From assembly GCF_002234575.2 (NCBI RefSeq), contig NZ_CP022464.2, forward strand, positions 3,658,001 to 3,722,000: a stretch of DNA of 64,000 nucleotides, written 5' to 3'. The DNA comes from Enterocloster bolteae (GTDB lineage Bacteria > Bacillota > Clostridia > Lachnospirales > Lachnospiraceae). Positions 52,048 through 61,449 of the stretch are shown in pieces. Both the position numbers and the translations under genes were made by a program. The notes beneath the pieces were generated by a model that was not told the DNA's origin, ran no database searches, and saw nothing but the letters and a program-made list of their open reading frames with translations. How positions within the stretch are numbered: position 1 is the stretch's first letter; every line of letters starts with the position of its first letter.

Positions 52048-52735
52048 AAGTATAAAGCTGGCAGCCGCCATCGTAAACCGCGGGGCCGGGAACAGGGCAG
52101 CTGCCATATTCCATACATACAACCATGAAATACTGCTGGCTGTCAGGGGACACGGCACAGCCAGCTCGGCAGTCATGGACTGTCTGGGACTGGATGAGCC
52201 TGAAAAGGACCTGGTTCTGGGACTTTCATCCAAGACCGGCGCCGACCGTCTGCTCCGTGCCCTTGGCAGGGAAATGGAATTTTGCAAGCCCGGACACGGC
52301 ATTGCTTTCACCCTTTCCCTCACAGGCATTAGTTTCGCTGCCATGGACATTTTAAGCCGGCACGAAGACCAAACAGGGCCAAACAGCCGCCCAGCAGAAC
52401 ACAAGGAGGATATTCCCATGACAAATTCCCATTCCTATGAATTAATTGCTTCCGTCATCCACACCGACCTGTCCGCGCCTGTTATGGAGGCCGCCAGAAA
52501 GGCCGGCTGTCAGGGCGGCACCCTGATAAAAGCCAGGGAAATAGGCAGCGATGCCGGCAAAAAGCTGTTCGGCATGACCCTTTCCCAGGAAAAAGCCATA
52601 CTGCTGATTCTGACCCCCACCAGCTTAAGGGCTCCCATCCTGAAGTCCATATGCGAGACCGTAATGAAGGAGACCGGAGAACACGCAGTGGCAATTTCCC
52701 TGCCCGTGGATGCAGTGGAGGGACTGACCGGCTGA
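52037..52735 (+). CDS. Tandem P-II-like regulatory protein
   Basis: A 232-residue protein with two small ferredoxin-like P-II-type domains. The first is about residues 5-110 (SIKLAAAIVNRGAGNRAAAIF, GHGTASSAVMDCLGLDEPEKDLVLGLSS), the second about 130-228 (YELIASVIHTDLSAPVMEAARKAGCQGGTLIKAREIGS, EKAILLILTPTSLRAPILKSI). P-II proteins sense ATP/ADP/2-oxoglutarate and bind a transporter partner; here the partner is likely the DUF1538 permease, whose 3' end it overlaps. A GGAGGAAC ribosome site precedes the ATG. The fusion of two modules in one chain is unusual for P-II. Confidence 0.8.
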   Translation: MSHKSIKLAAAIVNRGAGNRAAAIFHTYNHEILLAVRGHGTASSAVMDCLGLDEPEKDLVLGLSSKTGADRLLRALGREMEFCKPGHGIAFTLSLTGISFAAMDILSRHEDQTGPNSRPAEHKEDIPMTNSHSYELIASVIHTDLSAPVMEAARKAGCQGGTLIKAREIGSDAGKKLFGMTLSQEKAILLILTPTSLRAPILKSICETVMKETGEHAVAISLPVDAVEGLTG

Positions 52736-52814
52736 TGCTGGCAGAAAAAACCGCTTTCTTTTTGGGATGAATCCTTTATAATAAATACTATCAAAGGAAA
52801 GCAGGTGCATCGCA

Positions 52815-55800
52815 ATGTACATTGGTGATTTACATATCCATTCCCGCTACTCCAGGGCCACCAGCAAGGAGCTTACGCCGGAGCACCTGGACTTATGGGC
52901 GGGGAAAAAAGGAATTAACATTGTAGGTACGGGTGACTTCACTCATCCGGCCTGGAGGGCGGAGCTGGCTGAAAAGCTGGAGCCCGCCGAGCCGGGTCTT
53001 TACATGCTTAAAAAGGAATATTCCTTACAGCGCCCGTCCATACTTGGCCAGAGCAGGCCCCGTTTTGTTATCAGCGGGGAAATCAGCTCCATTTACAAGA
53101 AAAACGGCCGTGTGCGCAAGGTACACAGCCTTATCCTCCTGCCCAGCCTGGAAGCAGCCGAAGTGCTTTCCAGGCGGCTGGAAGCCATCGGCAACATACA
53201 TTCGGACGGACGCCCCATCCTGGGATTGGACTGTCACGATCTTTTGGCCATAACACTGGAGGCATGCCCGGATGCCATCTATGTTCCGGCCCACATCTGG
53301 ACCCCGCATTTTTCACTGTTCGGGGCATTTTCCGGTTTTGATACCATTGAAGAGTGCTATGAGGAGCTGACTCCCCAGATTCATGCCCTGGAGACAGGAC
53401 TGTCCTCTGATCCGGCCATGAACGGGAGGCTGTCGGCCCTTGACTCCTTTCAGCTCATCTCCAACTCTGACGCCCACTCTCCCGCCAAGCTGGGCAGGGA
53501 GGCCAGCCTGTTTGACATTCCCATGTCCTATGCGGGGCTCTACGGCGCCATACAGAGGGGCGAGGGCCTTAAAGGCACCATTGAATTCTTTCCTGAGGAG
53601 GGCAAATATCATTTTGACGGCCACCGGAAATGCCATCTCTGCCTCAGTCCCTCCCAGGCCAGGAAATACAAAGGCATATGTCCTGTCTGCGGCAGAAAAC
53701 TGACCACAGGCGTACTTCACCGGATTGAACAGCTGGCTGACCGGGACGAGGATTTCCTGCTGCCCCAGGGACGTCCCTTTGAAAACCTGGTGCCCCTGGG
53801 CGAGGTCATTGCCTCCTCAGTGGGTTCCTCCCCGTCCAGCGTAAAGGTTTCCAGGCAGTACGAGCACCTGCTGGAGGAACTGGGCAATGAATTTTATATT
53901 CTTCGCCAGGCCCCGCTGGAGGATATCAGCCATGCGGCCGGATCCCTGACAGCAGAGGGCATACGCCATCTGAGAGACGGAAAAGTCCAGTGGCGGCCCG
54001 GCTATGACGGCGAGTACGGGACCATGCGGCTGTTCCAGTCAGCCGAGCTTGACAATGTAGAGGGACAGATGTACATGACCTTTGAGACAGCGAACGCGGA
54101 CCTGAGCGAAACCATGGGACCTGGGAGCCCGGGAGCCCCGGGGGTGACGGGGGATGCGGAGCTGGCAGCAGATGCGGTTCCTTCGGCAAATACTGCATTG
54201 TCCGGCAAAGCCGGCGTTTCCCACGGCTCAACGGCTTCCCGTGAAGCTTCCTATGAAACAGCCGTATCAAATATCCTGACTGTTTCCAATCCCTCCTCTG
54301 CCCTGAACCGGGACCAGCAGCAGGCCGTGGAATCCGTATTCCCGGTAACAGCCGTCATAGCCGGTCCGGGTACAGGCAAAACAAAGACTCTGGTGTCGCG
54401 CATCGAACACCTTATGGGTGAGCGGGGCGTAAAACCTTCTGAGATTACGGCCGTCACCTTTACAAACAAGGCAGCGGACGAGCTGACACAGAGAATCCGC
54501 CAGGCACTGCCAGGCAGGCGCAGCCTGAACCAGATGCAGGTCGGAACCTTCCATTCCCTCTGCTACCGGCTGTTAGCCCGGTCCGGAACAGAGCTGTCCC
54601 TGGCAGACCAGGGACAGGCGGAAGAATGCGCAGGAGAAACCATAGAAGCCCTGGAACTCGCCTGCACCGTCAGGCAGTTTCTCACCGCCATCTCTCTGCA
54701 TAAGGCAGGGCTGTCCTCCGCGCAGGGCTTTGCCGCCTATATGGCCGATGATTCCGCCGCGGAAACCGGCTTTATCCTGACGCAGGAAGGGGCAGACCGG
54801 TACCAGCAGGCGCTGGAGTGCAGGAAGCTTATGGACTTCGACGACCTGCTTCTCAACATGCTGCGCCTTCTTGAACAGGAACAGAAAGCAGAATACAGGA
54901 AGCAGCATTTTTCTTATCTGCTGGTGGATGAATTCCAGGATATCAGCCCGGTCCAGTACCGGCTCATCAAGGCATGGAATAAAGGCGGGCGGGAACTCTT
55001 TGTCATCGGTGACCCGGACCAGTCCATCTACGGCTTCCGGGGTTCTGACAGCCGCTGCTTCGACCTGCTGGAACAGGATTTTCCGGGAACCAGCACCATA
55101 CGGCTTACCACCGGCTACCGCTCCACCCCGGAGATACTCTCCGCCTCCCTTCCTCTCATCTCCCGTAATCCGGGCGGTGAGCGCAGCCTCTCAGCCGCCC
55201 GTCCCCACGGCGGTCCGGTGCGTCTGGTGACAGCACAGACCAGCCTGTCGGAGTCCATCTTCATTGCCAAAGAAATCAACCGCATGGTGGGCGGAATCGA
55301 CATGCTGGATGCCCACAGCCAGACCCCCGGCCTGCTGGATACTGCCAGGAGCTTTGCCGATATCGCCGTCCTCTACCGCACCAATCACCAGGCCCGCCTG
55401 CTGGAACAATGCCTGCAAAAAGAGGGAATCCCTTATGTGGTAGCGGGACGGGAGGATTATCTGGACCATCCGGCTGTCCAGGGCACCATCTCCTTTTTCG
55501 GGGCCCTGCTTAAATCTTCGGGGTTAGATGAAGATACAACGAAACTCTGCAGAAAACGCATTTCCCCTTCCGCAGATTACAGCAGCCTGGCAGAGCGCTT
55601 CCTGCCAAGACTAAAAAGAGACAGGCCCTGGAAACTTCTGGCGGACTGGATTTCATGCCTGGGGCTGGGGTCAGACAAGTCCATGGACACCTTTGTCTGC
55701 ATGTCCTATTTCCACAAAACCATGGAGGATATGCTGAGCACACTGGCCTTTGGACAGGCCCACGATCTGAAACGAAGCGGTCAGGATTCCCGCCCCTCCG

Positions 55801-56099
55801 ATGCAGTGACGCTTATGACTCTGCATGCCTCCAAGGGTCTGGAATTTCCCGTGGTCTTTCTCTATGGCTTAAGACAGGGAATCCTCCCCCTTAAAACAGG
55901 AAAGGGAGCTGTGAATCCGGAGGAGGAACGCCGCCTTATGTATGTGGGTATGACAAGGGCCAGGGACGAATTAATTCTCACCACCTCAGAGGAACCTTCC
56001 CCATTCTTAGAGGAGCTTCCCAAAGATGCCTGCCGCCGGGAAAAGGCCCGGACTCCCGGCAGCGGGATGAAGCAGCTGAGTCTCTTTGATTTCATGTAA
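52815..56099 (+). CDS. EndoQ-like PHP nuclease fused to UvrD-type helicase
   Basis: A 1094-residue DNA repair protein. Residues 1-300 are a PHP domain of the TIGR00375/endonuclease Q type (IGDLHIHSRYS, then HIWTPHFSLFG, SNSDAHSP), followed by a Cys4 zinc site (C273, C276, C289, C292). A Gly/Ala/Ser-rich linker lies at about 432-484. The helicase half has Walker A AGPGTGKT (516-523), LLVDEFQDISPVQ, VIGDPDQSIYGFRGSD, LMTLHASKGLEFPVVF and YVGMTRARDEL, the UvrD/PcrA set. The last residues include QLSLF (1087-1091), a sliding-clamp motif. In this class, EndoQ cleaves at deaminated bases, so the fusion could nick and unwind. The ATG has AAGCAGG nearby. Confidence 0.9.
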   Translation: MYIGDLHIHSRYSRATSKELTPEHLDLWAGKKGINIVGTGDFTHPAWRAELAEKLEPAEPGLYMLKKEYSLQRPSILGQSRPRFVISGEISSIYKKNGRVRKVHSLILLPSLEAAEVLSRRLEAIGNIHSDGRPILGLDCHDLLAITLEACPDAIYVPAHIWTPHFSLFGAFSGFDTIEECYEELTPQIHALETGLSSDPAMNGRLSALDSFQLISNSDAHSPAKLGREASLFDIPMSYAGLYGAIQRGEGLKGTIEFFPEEGKYHFDGHRKCHLCLSPSQARKYKGICPVCGRKLTTGVLHRIEQLADRDEDFLLPQGRPFENLVPLGEVIASSVGSSPSSVKVSRQYEHLLEELGNEFYILRQAPLEDISHAAGSLTAEGIRHLRDGKVQWRPGYDGEYGTMRLFQSAELDNVEGQMYMTFETANADLSETMGPGSPGAPGVTGDAELAADAVPSANTALSGKAGVSHGSTASREASYETAVSNILTVSNPSSALNRDQQQAVESVFPVTAVIAGPGTGKTKTLVSRIEHLMGERGVKPSEITAVTFTNKAADELTQRIRQALPGRRSLNQMQVGTFHSLCYRLLARSGTELSLADQGQAEECAGETIEALELACTVRQFLTAISLHKAGLSSAQGFAAYMADDSAAETGFILTQEGADRYQQALECRKLMDFDDLLLNMLRLLEQEQKAEYRKQHFSYLLVDEFQDISPVQYRLIKAWNKGGRELFVIGDPDQSIYGFRGSDSRCFDLLEQDFPGTSTIRLTTGYRSTPEILSASLPLISRNPGGERSLSAARPHGGPVRLVTAQTSLSESIFIAKEINRMVGGIDMLDAHSQTPGLLDTARSFADIAVLYRTNHQARLLEQCLQKEGIPYVVAGREDYLDHPAVQGTISFFGALLKSSGLDEDTTKLCRKRISPSADYSSLAERFLPRLKRDRPWKLLADWISCLGLGSDKSMDTFVCMSYFHKTMEDMLSTLAFGQAHDLKRSGQDSRPSDAVTLMTLHASKGLEFPVVFLYGLRQGILPLKTGKGAVNPEEERRLMYVGMTRARDELILTTSEEPSPFLEELPKDACRREKARTPGSGMKQLSLFDFM

Positions 56100-56145
56100 G
56101 ATTTTAAAAACCGGGCATTTGCCGCGGTACTTTCCCTCTCAATAC

Positions 56146-56186
56146 AAAAAGACCTGACGCACGCCATAGATGGGGCATCAGGTCTT
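56146..56186. terminator. Bidirectional terminator between the PHP-helicase and gltA
   Basis: AAAGACCTGA and TCAGGTCTTT form a ten-base stem with A/T runs on both sides. It can end the plus-strand repair gene and the minus-strand acn-gltA transcript. Confidence 0.85.
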
Positions 56187-56235
56187 TTCACATATTCACA
56201 TATATCAGGAAACCGGAATGGCAATACCGGGCATC

Positions 56236-57576
56236 CTATCTCTCGGACATAGGCACATAATCCATATTGTCGCCTACATACTTGGTGGCCGGACGCATAA
56301 TACGGCCGTCATACAGCTTATTCTCAATATTATGGGCCACCCAGCCCACAACGCGGCTGCACACAAACAGAGGTGTGTATAAATCCCTTGGAATCCGCAG
56401 CATACCGTATGCAAACCCGCTGTAGAAATCCACATTGGTGGGAAGGGCCTTGCCCTTGATTTCCTCCATTACTTCCTTGGCAATACGCTCAAAGCGCATA
56501 TAGAAGTCCAGCTCCCTGGTATGCTTCTGCTCCTTGGCCACCTCCATGCAGCAGGCCCTTAAGACCTCTGCACGGGGATCGGACACCGTGTAGACAGCAT
56601 GGCCGAAACCGTATACAAGGCCGGAACGGTCATAGAGTTCTCCTGCCATCAGCTTCTCCACTGCCTGACGGATCTTCTTATCGTCTGCATCATAGCCGCC
56701 GGTTTCAGCCAGCACCGCATCCATCATCTCTGCCACCTTGATATTGGCGCCGCCGTGGCGCGGTCCCTTAAGGGAGCCGATACCGCCGCATACCGTGGAA
56801 TAGATGTCTGTGCCCGTGGATGCAATCACAACATTGGTAAAGGTGGAGTTGTTGCCGCCGCCGTGATCCGCATGAAGCATCAGTATGGTATCCAGCAGAT
56901 TCGCTTCCTTGGAGGTGAATTTCTGGTCCTTTCTCAGTAGGCTTAGGAAATTCTCGGCAATGGAATATTCCGGATTTGCATAATGGATGAACAGGCTTTC
57001 CCTGTCATAATAATGCACCTTGCTCTGATAAGCGTAGCAGGCAATGGAGGGCAGCTTTGCCAACAGGTTAACACCCTTGACCAGGGTCTGGTATACATCA
57101 ATATTGTCCGGATCGTCATCGTAATTATACAGGGTAAGGACCGCGTCCTGAAGCTTATTCATCAGATTCTTGCCAGGAAGGCGCAGCAGGTTCATTTCCA
57201 CGAACTCATCCGGAATGGTGTAGCAGTGCCTCACCACATTACAGAACTTTTCCAGTTCAGCTTTCTTCGGCAGATATCCGAACAGCAAAAGGAAACAGGT
57301 TTCCTCATACCCGAAATGGCTCTCCTTCTTCCCCTTTACCAGGTCCAGTACATCCACGCCCCGGTAGAGAAGCCGTCCGGGAATGGCCTTGATTCCTCCG
57401 TCTGTCTCCTCATATCCCACTACGTCGGCCACCCTGGTAAGGCCTATCCGCACACCGGTTCCGTCCTCATTCCTGAGGCCCTTCTTTACATTGTACTCTT
57501 TATACCATTTATTAGGAATATCCGTGTAATTCTGCGACTTCCCATAAAACTGTGCCAGAAAACTCTCCTTAACCAT
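56236..57576 (-). CDS. gltA: Citrate synthase
   Basis: Condenses acetyl-CoA with oxaloacetate to form citrate. The 446-residue type has the PGRLLYRGVDVLDL segment, HADHGGGNNSTFTNVVIASTGTDIYS with a catalytic histidine, KGPRHGGANIKV, YGFGHAVYTVSDPRAEVL with the second histidine, and NVDFYSGFAYGMLRIP with the aspartate. The start at 57576 has AAAGGAG at about 9 bases; a TTG at 57597 is in frame but less apt. It follows acn by 30 bases and shares its promoter. It feeds glutamate synthesis in anaerobes without a full cycle. Confidence 0.95.
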   Translation of the reverse strand: MVKESFLAQFYGKSQNYTDIPNKWYKEYNVKKGLRNEDGTGVRIGLTRVADVVGYEETDGGIKAIPGRLLYRGVDVLDLVKGKKESHFGYEETCFLLLFGYLPKKAELEKFCNVVRHCYTIPDEFVEMNLLRLPGKNLMNKLQDAVLTLYNYDDDPDNIDVYQTLVKGVNLLAKLPSIACYAYQSKVHYYDRESLFIHYANPEYSIAENFLSLLRKDQKFTSKEANLLDTILMLHADHGGGNNSTFTNVVIASTGTDIYSTVCGGIGSLKGPRHGGANIKVAEMMDAVLAETGGYDADDKKIRQAVEKLMAGELYDRSGLVYGFGHAVYTVSDPRAEVLRACCMEVAKEQKHTRELDFYMRFERIAKEVMEEIKGKALPTNVDFYSGFAYGMLRIPRDLYTPLFVCSRVVGWVAHNIENKLYDGRIMRPATKYVGDNMDYVPMSER

Positions 57577-57606
57577 GTACCCATGCTCCTTTCTCAAATA
57601 CCCCCA

Positions 57607-59910
57607 TCAGTGTCTGCCCCTGTTATAGTTAATCAGACAGCCGGCCTTTACGATTTCCCGCTCCTCTGCCGTCATATCCGCAATATACAAATCCAGGGTT
57701 CTTATGCTGCTGCCCTCTTTTCCCAGCACATAAGCCTTAATATCCTTTAAATCCCCGTCCAGGGCTTTCCTTACGCCCGGAACATAAATATAATCTCCCA
57801 CCTCGAAGCAGGGATCCTCCTCCATCTGGAAGGGAACCATGCCCCAGTTCATCACATTGGAGCGGTAACGCTTGGTGGCGTATTCCTTACAGATATTGGC
57901 CAGGCCTCCAATGACTCTCTGGCAGCTGGCTGCCTGTTCCCTGGCAGATCCGTCGCCAGGTTTTACAGCATAAATCATGCTGCCCACTTCCGTGTCCTGA
58001 ACCGTCACATTCTCATTGCCTTCAATGCCGCGGATGGCGTCAAAGAGCTTCTCCAAAACAGGCTCCAGCTCCACTTCCTTGGCCGCGCCCTCCTTTGTTC
58101 TGGCTTTTTCCAGCTTATCCACTTCCTTGGCCCTTCCCACATACTCCGGGTCCCTTCTGGACAAAGTGAATTCTGCCAGTCCCAGGGGATTGGACCGGTA
58201 AGATGAAGTCTCGCCGGAAGGAATCAGCTCATCGGTGGTGGTCACAGGGTCCATGATTTTGGAACATACCTTCAGGAGAATATTGTCTGCCAGAGGACTC
58301 ATCTCCGGCCAGTCCTTGATATTCGGTCCGTAGACCAGCTCCTTTTCCCCGTCGCCTTTGTTGTAACCCATGTATACCCGGTTCTTATAGGAAATGTCGT
58401 CAAATTCATACTCAGGCACATTGTCCCAGCCCTCAAGCTCCCATGCGGAGGTAAGCCTTCCTCCGTTGGCTGCCGTGGCTGCAATGGAACGCGCGTCCAT
58501 CAGGGCAACCGCGGCCATCTGTCCGTTGCCTGGTTTGGATCCTTCCCTGTTGGGGAAATTTCTGGTGGTATGGCGGATACTCAGACCATTGTTGCAGGGC
58601 GTATCGCCTGCGCCGAAGCAGGGGCCGCAGAACGCAGTCCGTATAATGGCGCCTGCGTCCATCAGGTCGGACACAGCCCCCTTCTTCACCAGGTCCGCAA
58701 AGACAGGCTGAGAAGACGGGTATACTGCCAGGGAGAACTCGTCGCAGCCGCAGTTCTTTCCCTTTAATACGCGGGCAGCTTCCATTACGTTTGAATAGGT
58801 GCCTCCTGCGCAGCCAGCGATAACTGCCTGCTGAACCATGAGCTGGCCCCCCTCAATCTTATCCCTCAGGGTAAAGGATGCCTTTCCGCCCGATACCTTG
58901 GCAGCCTCTGCTTCCACCATGCCCAGTATATCGTCCAGGTTGGCCTTAAACTCGTCAATCTCGTATGTATTGCTGGGATGGAAGGGAAGGGCAATCATGG
59001 GCTTTACCGTGGACAGATCCACGTATACGCAGCCGTCATAGTATGCCACATCCGCGGGAGCCAGTTCCTTATAATCTTCCTCCCTGTGGTGCTTGGCCAG
59101 ATAAGCCCTGGTGTCACTGTCCGTCTTCCATATAGATGACAGGCAGGTGGTCTCTGTGGTCATGACGTCCACGCCATTGCGGTAATCGGTTGTCATGGAA
59201 GCCACGCCCGGCCCCACGAACTCCATCACCTTATTCTTTACATATCCGTTCTTAAACACGGCTCCGATGATAGCCAGGGCAATATCCTGGGGACCGGTTC
59301 CCGGCCGGGGCGCACCGTCCAGATAAACGGCTACAACACCCGGATATGCCACATCATATGTATCCTTAAGAAGCTGCTTCACCAGCTCCCCGCCGCCTTC
59401 ACCTATGGCCATGGTTCCCAGGGCCCCGTAACGGGTATGGCTGTCGGAACCAAGTATCATTCTGCCGCATCCTGCCATCATCTCCCTCATGTACTGATGA
59501 ATGACCGCAATATGCGGAGGAACATAGATGCCCCCATATTTCTTAGCCGCAGACAGGCCGAACATGTGGTCATCCTCATTGATGGTCCCTCCCACCGCGC
59601 ACAGAGTATTGTGGCAATTTGTCAATACATAAGGAATCGGGAACGTCTCCATTCCCGAAGCCTTGGCTGTCTGTACAATACCCACGAAGGTGATGTCATG
59701 GGATGCCATGCTGTCAAACCGCAGCTTCAGATGTTCCATGTCGCCGGATGTGTTGTGGGCCTCCAGAATGGAGTAGGCAATGGTCCCTTTCCTGGCGGAT
59801 GCCTGGTCAGCATCCCTGCCGGTCAGTTTCTTTACCTTTCCGCTCTCTGATTCCGGTACGATTTCAGTGCCGTTAACCAGATAAATACCGCTGTCATACA
59901 ATGATACCAT
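57607..59910 (-). CDS. acn: Aconitate hydratase
   Basis: Converts citrate to isocitrate via cis-aconitate with a 4Fe-4S cluster. The 767-residue protein has GSDSHTRYGALGTMAIGEGGGELVKQLL, AGCAGGTYSNVMEAARVLKGKNC, and AFCGPCFGAGDTPCNNGLSIRHTTRNFPNREGS, with cysteine ligands for the cluster. The swivel domain is last (YRSNVMNWGMVPFQM). The AGGAGG ribosome site is strong. It precedes gltA in an operon with a good promoter, and there is no isocitrate dehydrogenase next to it. It is the bacterial aconitase/hydratase type in Clostridia; a different C6 substrate cannot be fully excluded. Confidence 0.92.
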   Translation of the reverse strand: MVSLYDSGIYLVNGTEIVPESESGKVKKLTGRDADQASARKGTIAYSILEAHNTSGDMEHLKLRFDSMASHDITFVGIVQTAKASGMETFPIPYVLTNCHNTLCAVGGTINEDDHMFGLSAAKKYGGIYVPPHIAVIHQYMREMMAGCGRMILGSDSHTRYGALGTMAIGEGGGELVKQLLKDTYDVAYPGVVAVYLDGAPRPGTGPQDIALAIIGAVFKNGYVKNKVMEFVGPGVASMTTDYRNGVDVMTTETTCLSSIWKTDSDTRAYLAKHHREEDYKELAPADVAYYDGCVYVDLSTVKPMIALPFHPSNTYEIDEFKANLDDILGMVEAEAAKVSGGKASFTLRDKIEGGQLMVQQAVIAGCAGGTYSNVMEAARVLKGKNCGCDEFSLAVYPSSQPVFADLVKKGAVSDLMDAGAIIRTAFCGPCFGAGDTPCNNGLSIRHTTRNFPNREGSKPGNGQMAAVALMDARSIAATAANGGRLTSAWELEGWDNVPEYEFDDISYKNRVYMGYNKGDGEKELVYGPNIKDWPEMSPLADNILLKVCSKIMDPVTTTDELIPSGETSSYRSNPLGLAEFTLSRRDPEYVGRAKEVDKLEKARTKEGAAKEVELEPVLEKLFDAIRGIEGNENVTVQDTEVGSMIYAVKPGDGSAREQAASCQRVIGGLANICKEYATKRYRSNVMNWGMVPFQMEEDPCFEVGDYIYVPGVRKALDGDLKDIKAYVLGKEGSSIRTLDLYIADMTAEEREIVKAGCLINYNRGRH

Positions 59911-59991
59911 TTCATTACCTCCTGGTGTCTGATTTTATGAAAAAGGGCTCGGCTTGGATTTTTGCCTGCCCCCTTACATTCGTTGGTTATT

Positions 59992-60020
59992 ACTATAAAA
60001 CAAAAAAATTGATTTGTCCA
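59992..60020 (-). promoter_or_regulatory. Promoter of acn-gltA
   Basis: Minus strand TGGACA (60015-60020) and TATAGT (59992-59997) are spaced by 17 bases, about 80 bases upstream of the acn start. Confidence 0.65.
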
Positions 60021-60129
60021 GTATTTTTATTGTAGTTACCACAGCTTTTAAATTGTGGTTCATGTTAAGTCTGACATATCTTTTACTGTCACATGCTAAT
60101 ACTTTATCACATTAAATCATCCGTGTAAA

Positions 60130-61281
60130 TCACCAATTTAATATAAACAAACCGCAGCATATGACAAAATAGACAATCATCCCCACATTCAAAAACGCTG
60201 TCTGAAAAGCTCTCCCCTTTCTCAGGGGCCACTGTCCCGGCTGAAAGGTAATCTGGCGCCGGTACATAATGATAAGAGTAATGGCTGCAATGAGACAGGC
60301 CAGCATGAAAAACAGATATGCCAGTATCATGATGGAGGAAAACGCTGTCACCAGCCACCCCATGTCAACTCCCAAAATAGATTCAATCTGCCGGATCATC
60401 CACGGTCCCTCTGCCAGTCCCTGGGCCCCCTTTGACAGTTCCACGGTGATGACGCCGCCCAACAGGTTGAACAGCATATGAAACCCTATGGTGTATCTCA
60501 CCTTCCCTGTCTTTGCATACACGTAGGCCCAGAGAATTCCTATGCCAAAGGCATAAAAGAACTGGGAAAAATTACCGTGGGCCATGCCGAACATAATGCC
60601 GGATATGATGATTGCCGTTTTCTGTCCATATCCCAGCAGCCGGTCCATGACCAGCTTCCTGAAAAAAAGCTCCTCCACCACAGGGGCCATAATGACCGTT
60701 GTCAGCAGATTGACCCACAGGCTGGAATTTCTGATAAGCTGGTCCAATTCAGCGGAATCAGGGCCTGATGGCTGTAAAAGCCCTACCAGCCTGCCCAGAA
60801 TATTTCCTGCCAGCCCGATTCCCACTGCAATGACAAAGAAGGACGCGAATTTCCAGAATCCCCACTGCTCCTTCTGGGGCGCCCCGCACTTTGGCACAAG
60901 CTGGAGCAGTCCTGCCACCGCCGGAAAGGCCACCAGGTACATGGGCAGGGACGACATAAGCATACGCCCCGAAAATCCATAGAAATCAATAAAATCACCC
61001 AGCAGAGAATTAAGCAGCTCCACCAGGACCATGACCACTACCTGGGCTGCCAGGGTAAGCAGCATGAAGGCCGCAGCAGCCAGCCCCACATGTGAGAACT
61101 GCTTCCTCTGGCGCCTCTCCATGGCAGCTGCCTGCCGCGGGGCCTGCGGCGAATCAGGCTGCGGGCTGTGCTGCGGGTCCTGCTGCGAATCAGGCTGCGG
61201 GCTGTGCTGCGAAGCCTGCATCTGCGGGGCAGGCTCCCAGGCCCTTCCCCGGTTTTCATTATCGTATATCATAGGCCACAT
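60130..61281 (-). CDS. CPBP family intramembrane metalloprotease
   Basis: A 383-residue membrane protein with about eight helices and the CPBP/Abi motifs EELFFRK (glutamates) and FGMAHGNFSQFF with a histidine, then IGFHMLFN. The first 70 residues are Pro/Gln/Ser-rich (QPDSQQDPQHSPQPDSP) and likely cytosolic. The start at 61281 has GAAGGAG 5 bases upstream; upstream in-frame starts (ATG at 61308, TTG at 61359) are less well supported. Some relatives give self-immunity to bacteriocins; others process prenylated proteins. No such gene is close, so the role is open. Confidence 0.82.
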   Translation of the reverse strand: MWPMIYDNENRGRAWEPAPQMQASQHSPQPDSQQDPQHSPQPDSPQAPRQAAAMERRQRKQFSHVGLAAAAFMLLTLAAQVVVMVLVELLNSLLGDFIDFYGFSGRMLMSSLPMYLVAFPAVAGLLQLVPKCGAPQKEQWGFWKFASFFVIAVGIGLAGNILGRLVGLLQPSGPDSAELDQLIRNSSLWVNLLTTVIMAPVVEELFFRKLVMDRLLGYGQKTAIIISGIMFGMAHGNFSQFFYAFGIGILWAYVYAKTGKVRYTIGFHMLFNLLGGVITVELSKGAQGLAEGPWMIRQIESILGVDMGWLVTAFSSIMILAYLFFMLACLIAAITLIIMYRRQITFQPGQWPLRKGRAFQTAFLNVGMIVYFVICCGLFILNW

Positions 61282-61377
61282 CCAGTCTCCTTCATCAAAC
61301 TTATCATACATCGCGGCTTTGGTTCTGTATGTCACACCGCACTGTATGGGAACTGCCAAAAGATAGTCCTTTTTTAG

Positions 61378-61420
61378 TGTTGCAATTGCAACAAAAAAGT
61401 ATTATGATATTAGATATCAT
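61378..61420. promoter_or_regulatory. Palindromic operators between the CPBP and Crp/Fnr genes
   Basis: TGTTGCAATTGCAACA (61378-61393) is a 16-bp perfect palindrome. ATGATAT-TAG-ATATCAT (61404-61420) is a second, and the TATGAT in it could be a -10. They lie 30-70 bases upstream of the plus-strand Crp/Fnr gene. Confidence 0.65.
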
Positions 61421-61449
61421 ACCATAAAAGATAGCAGGGTAAAAGAAAC

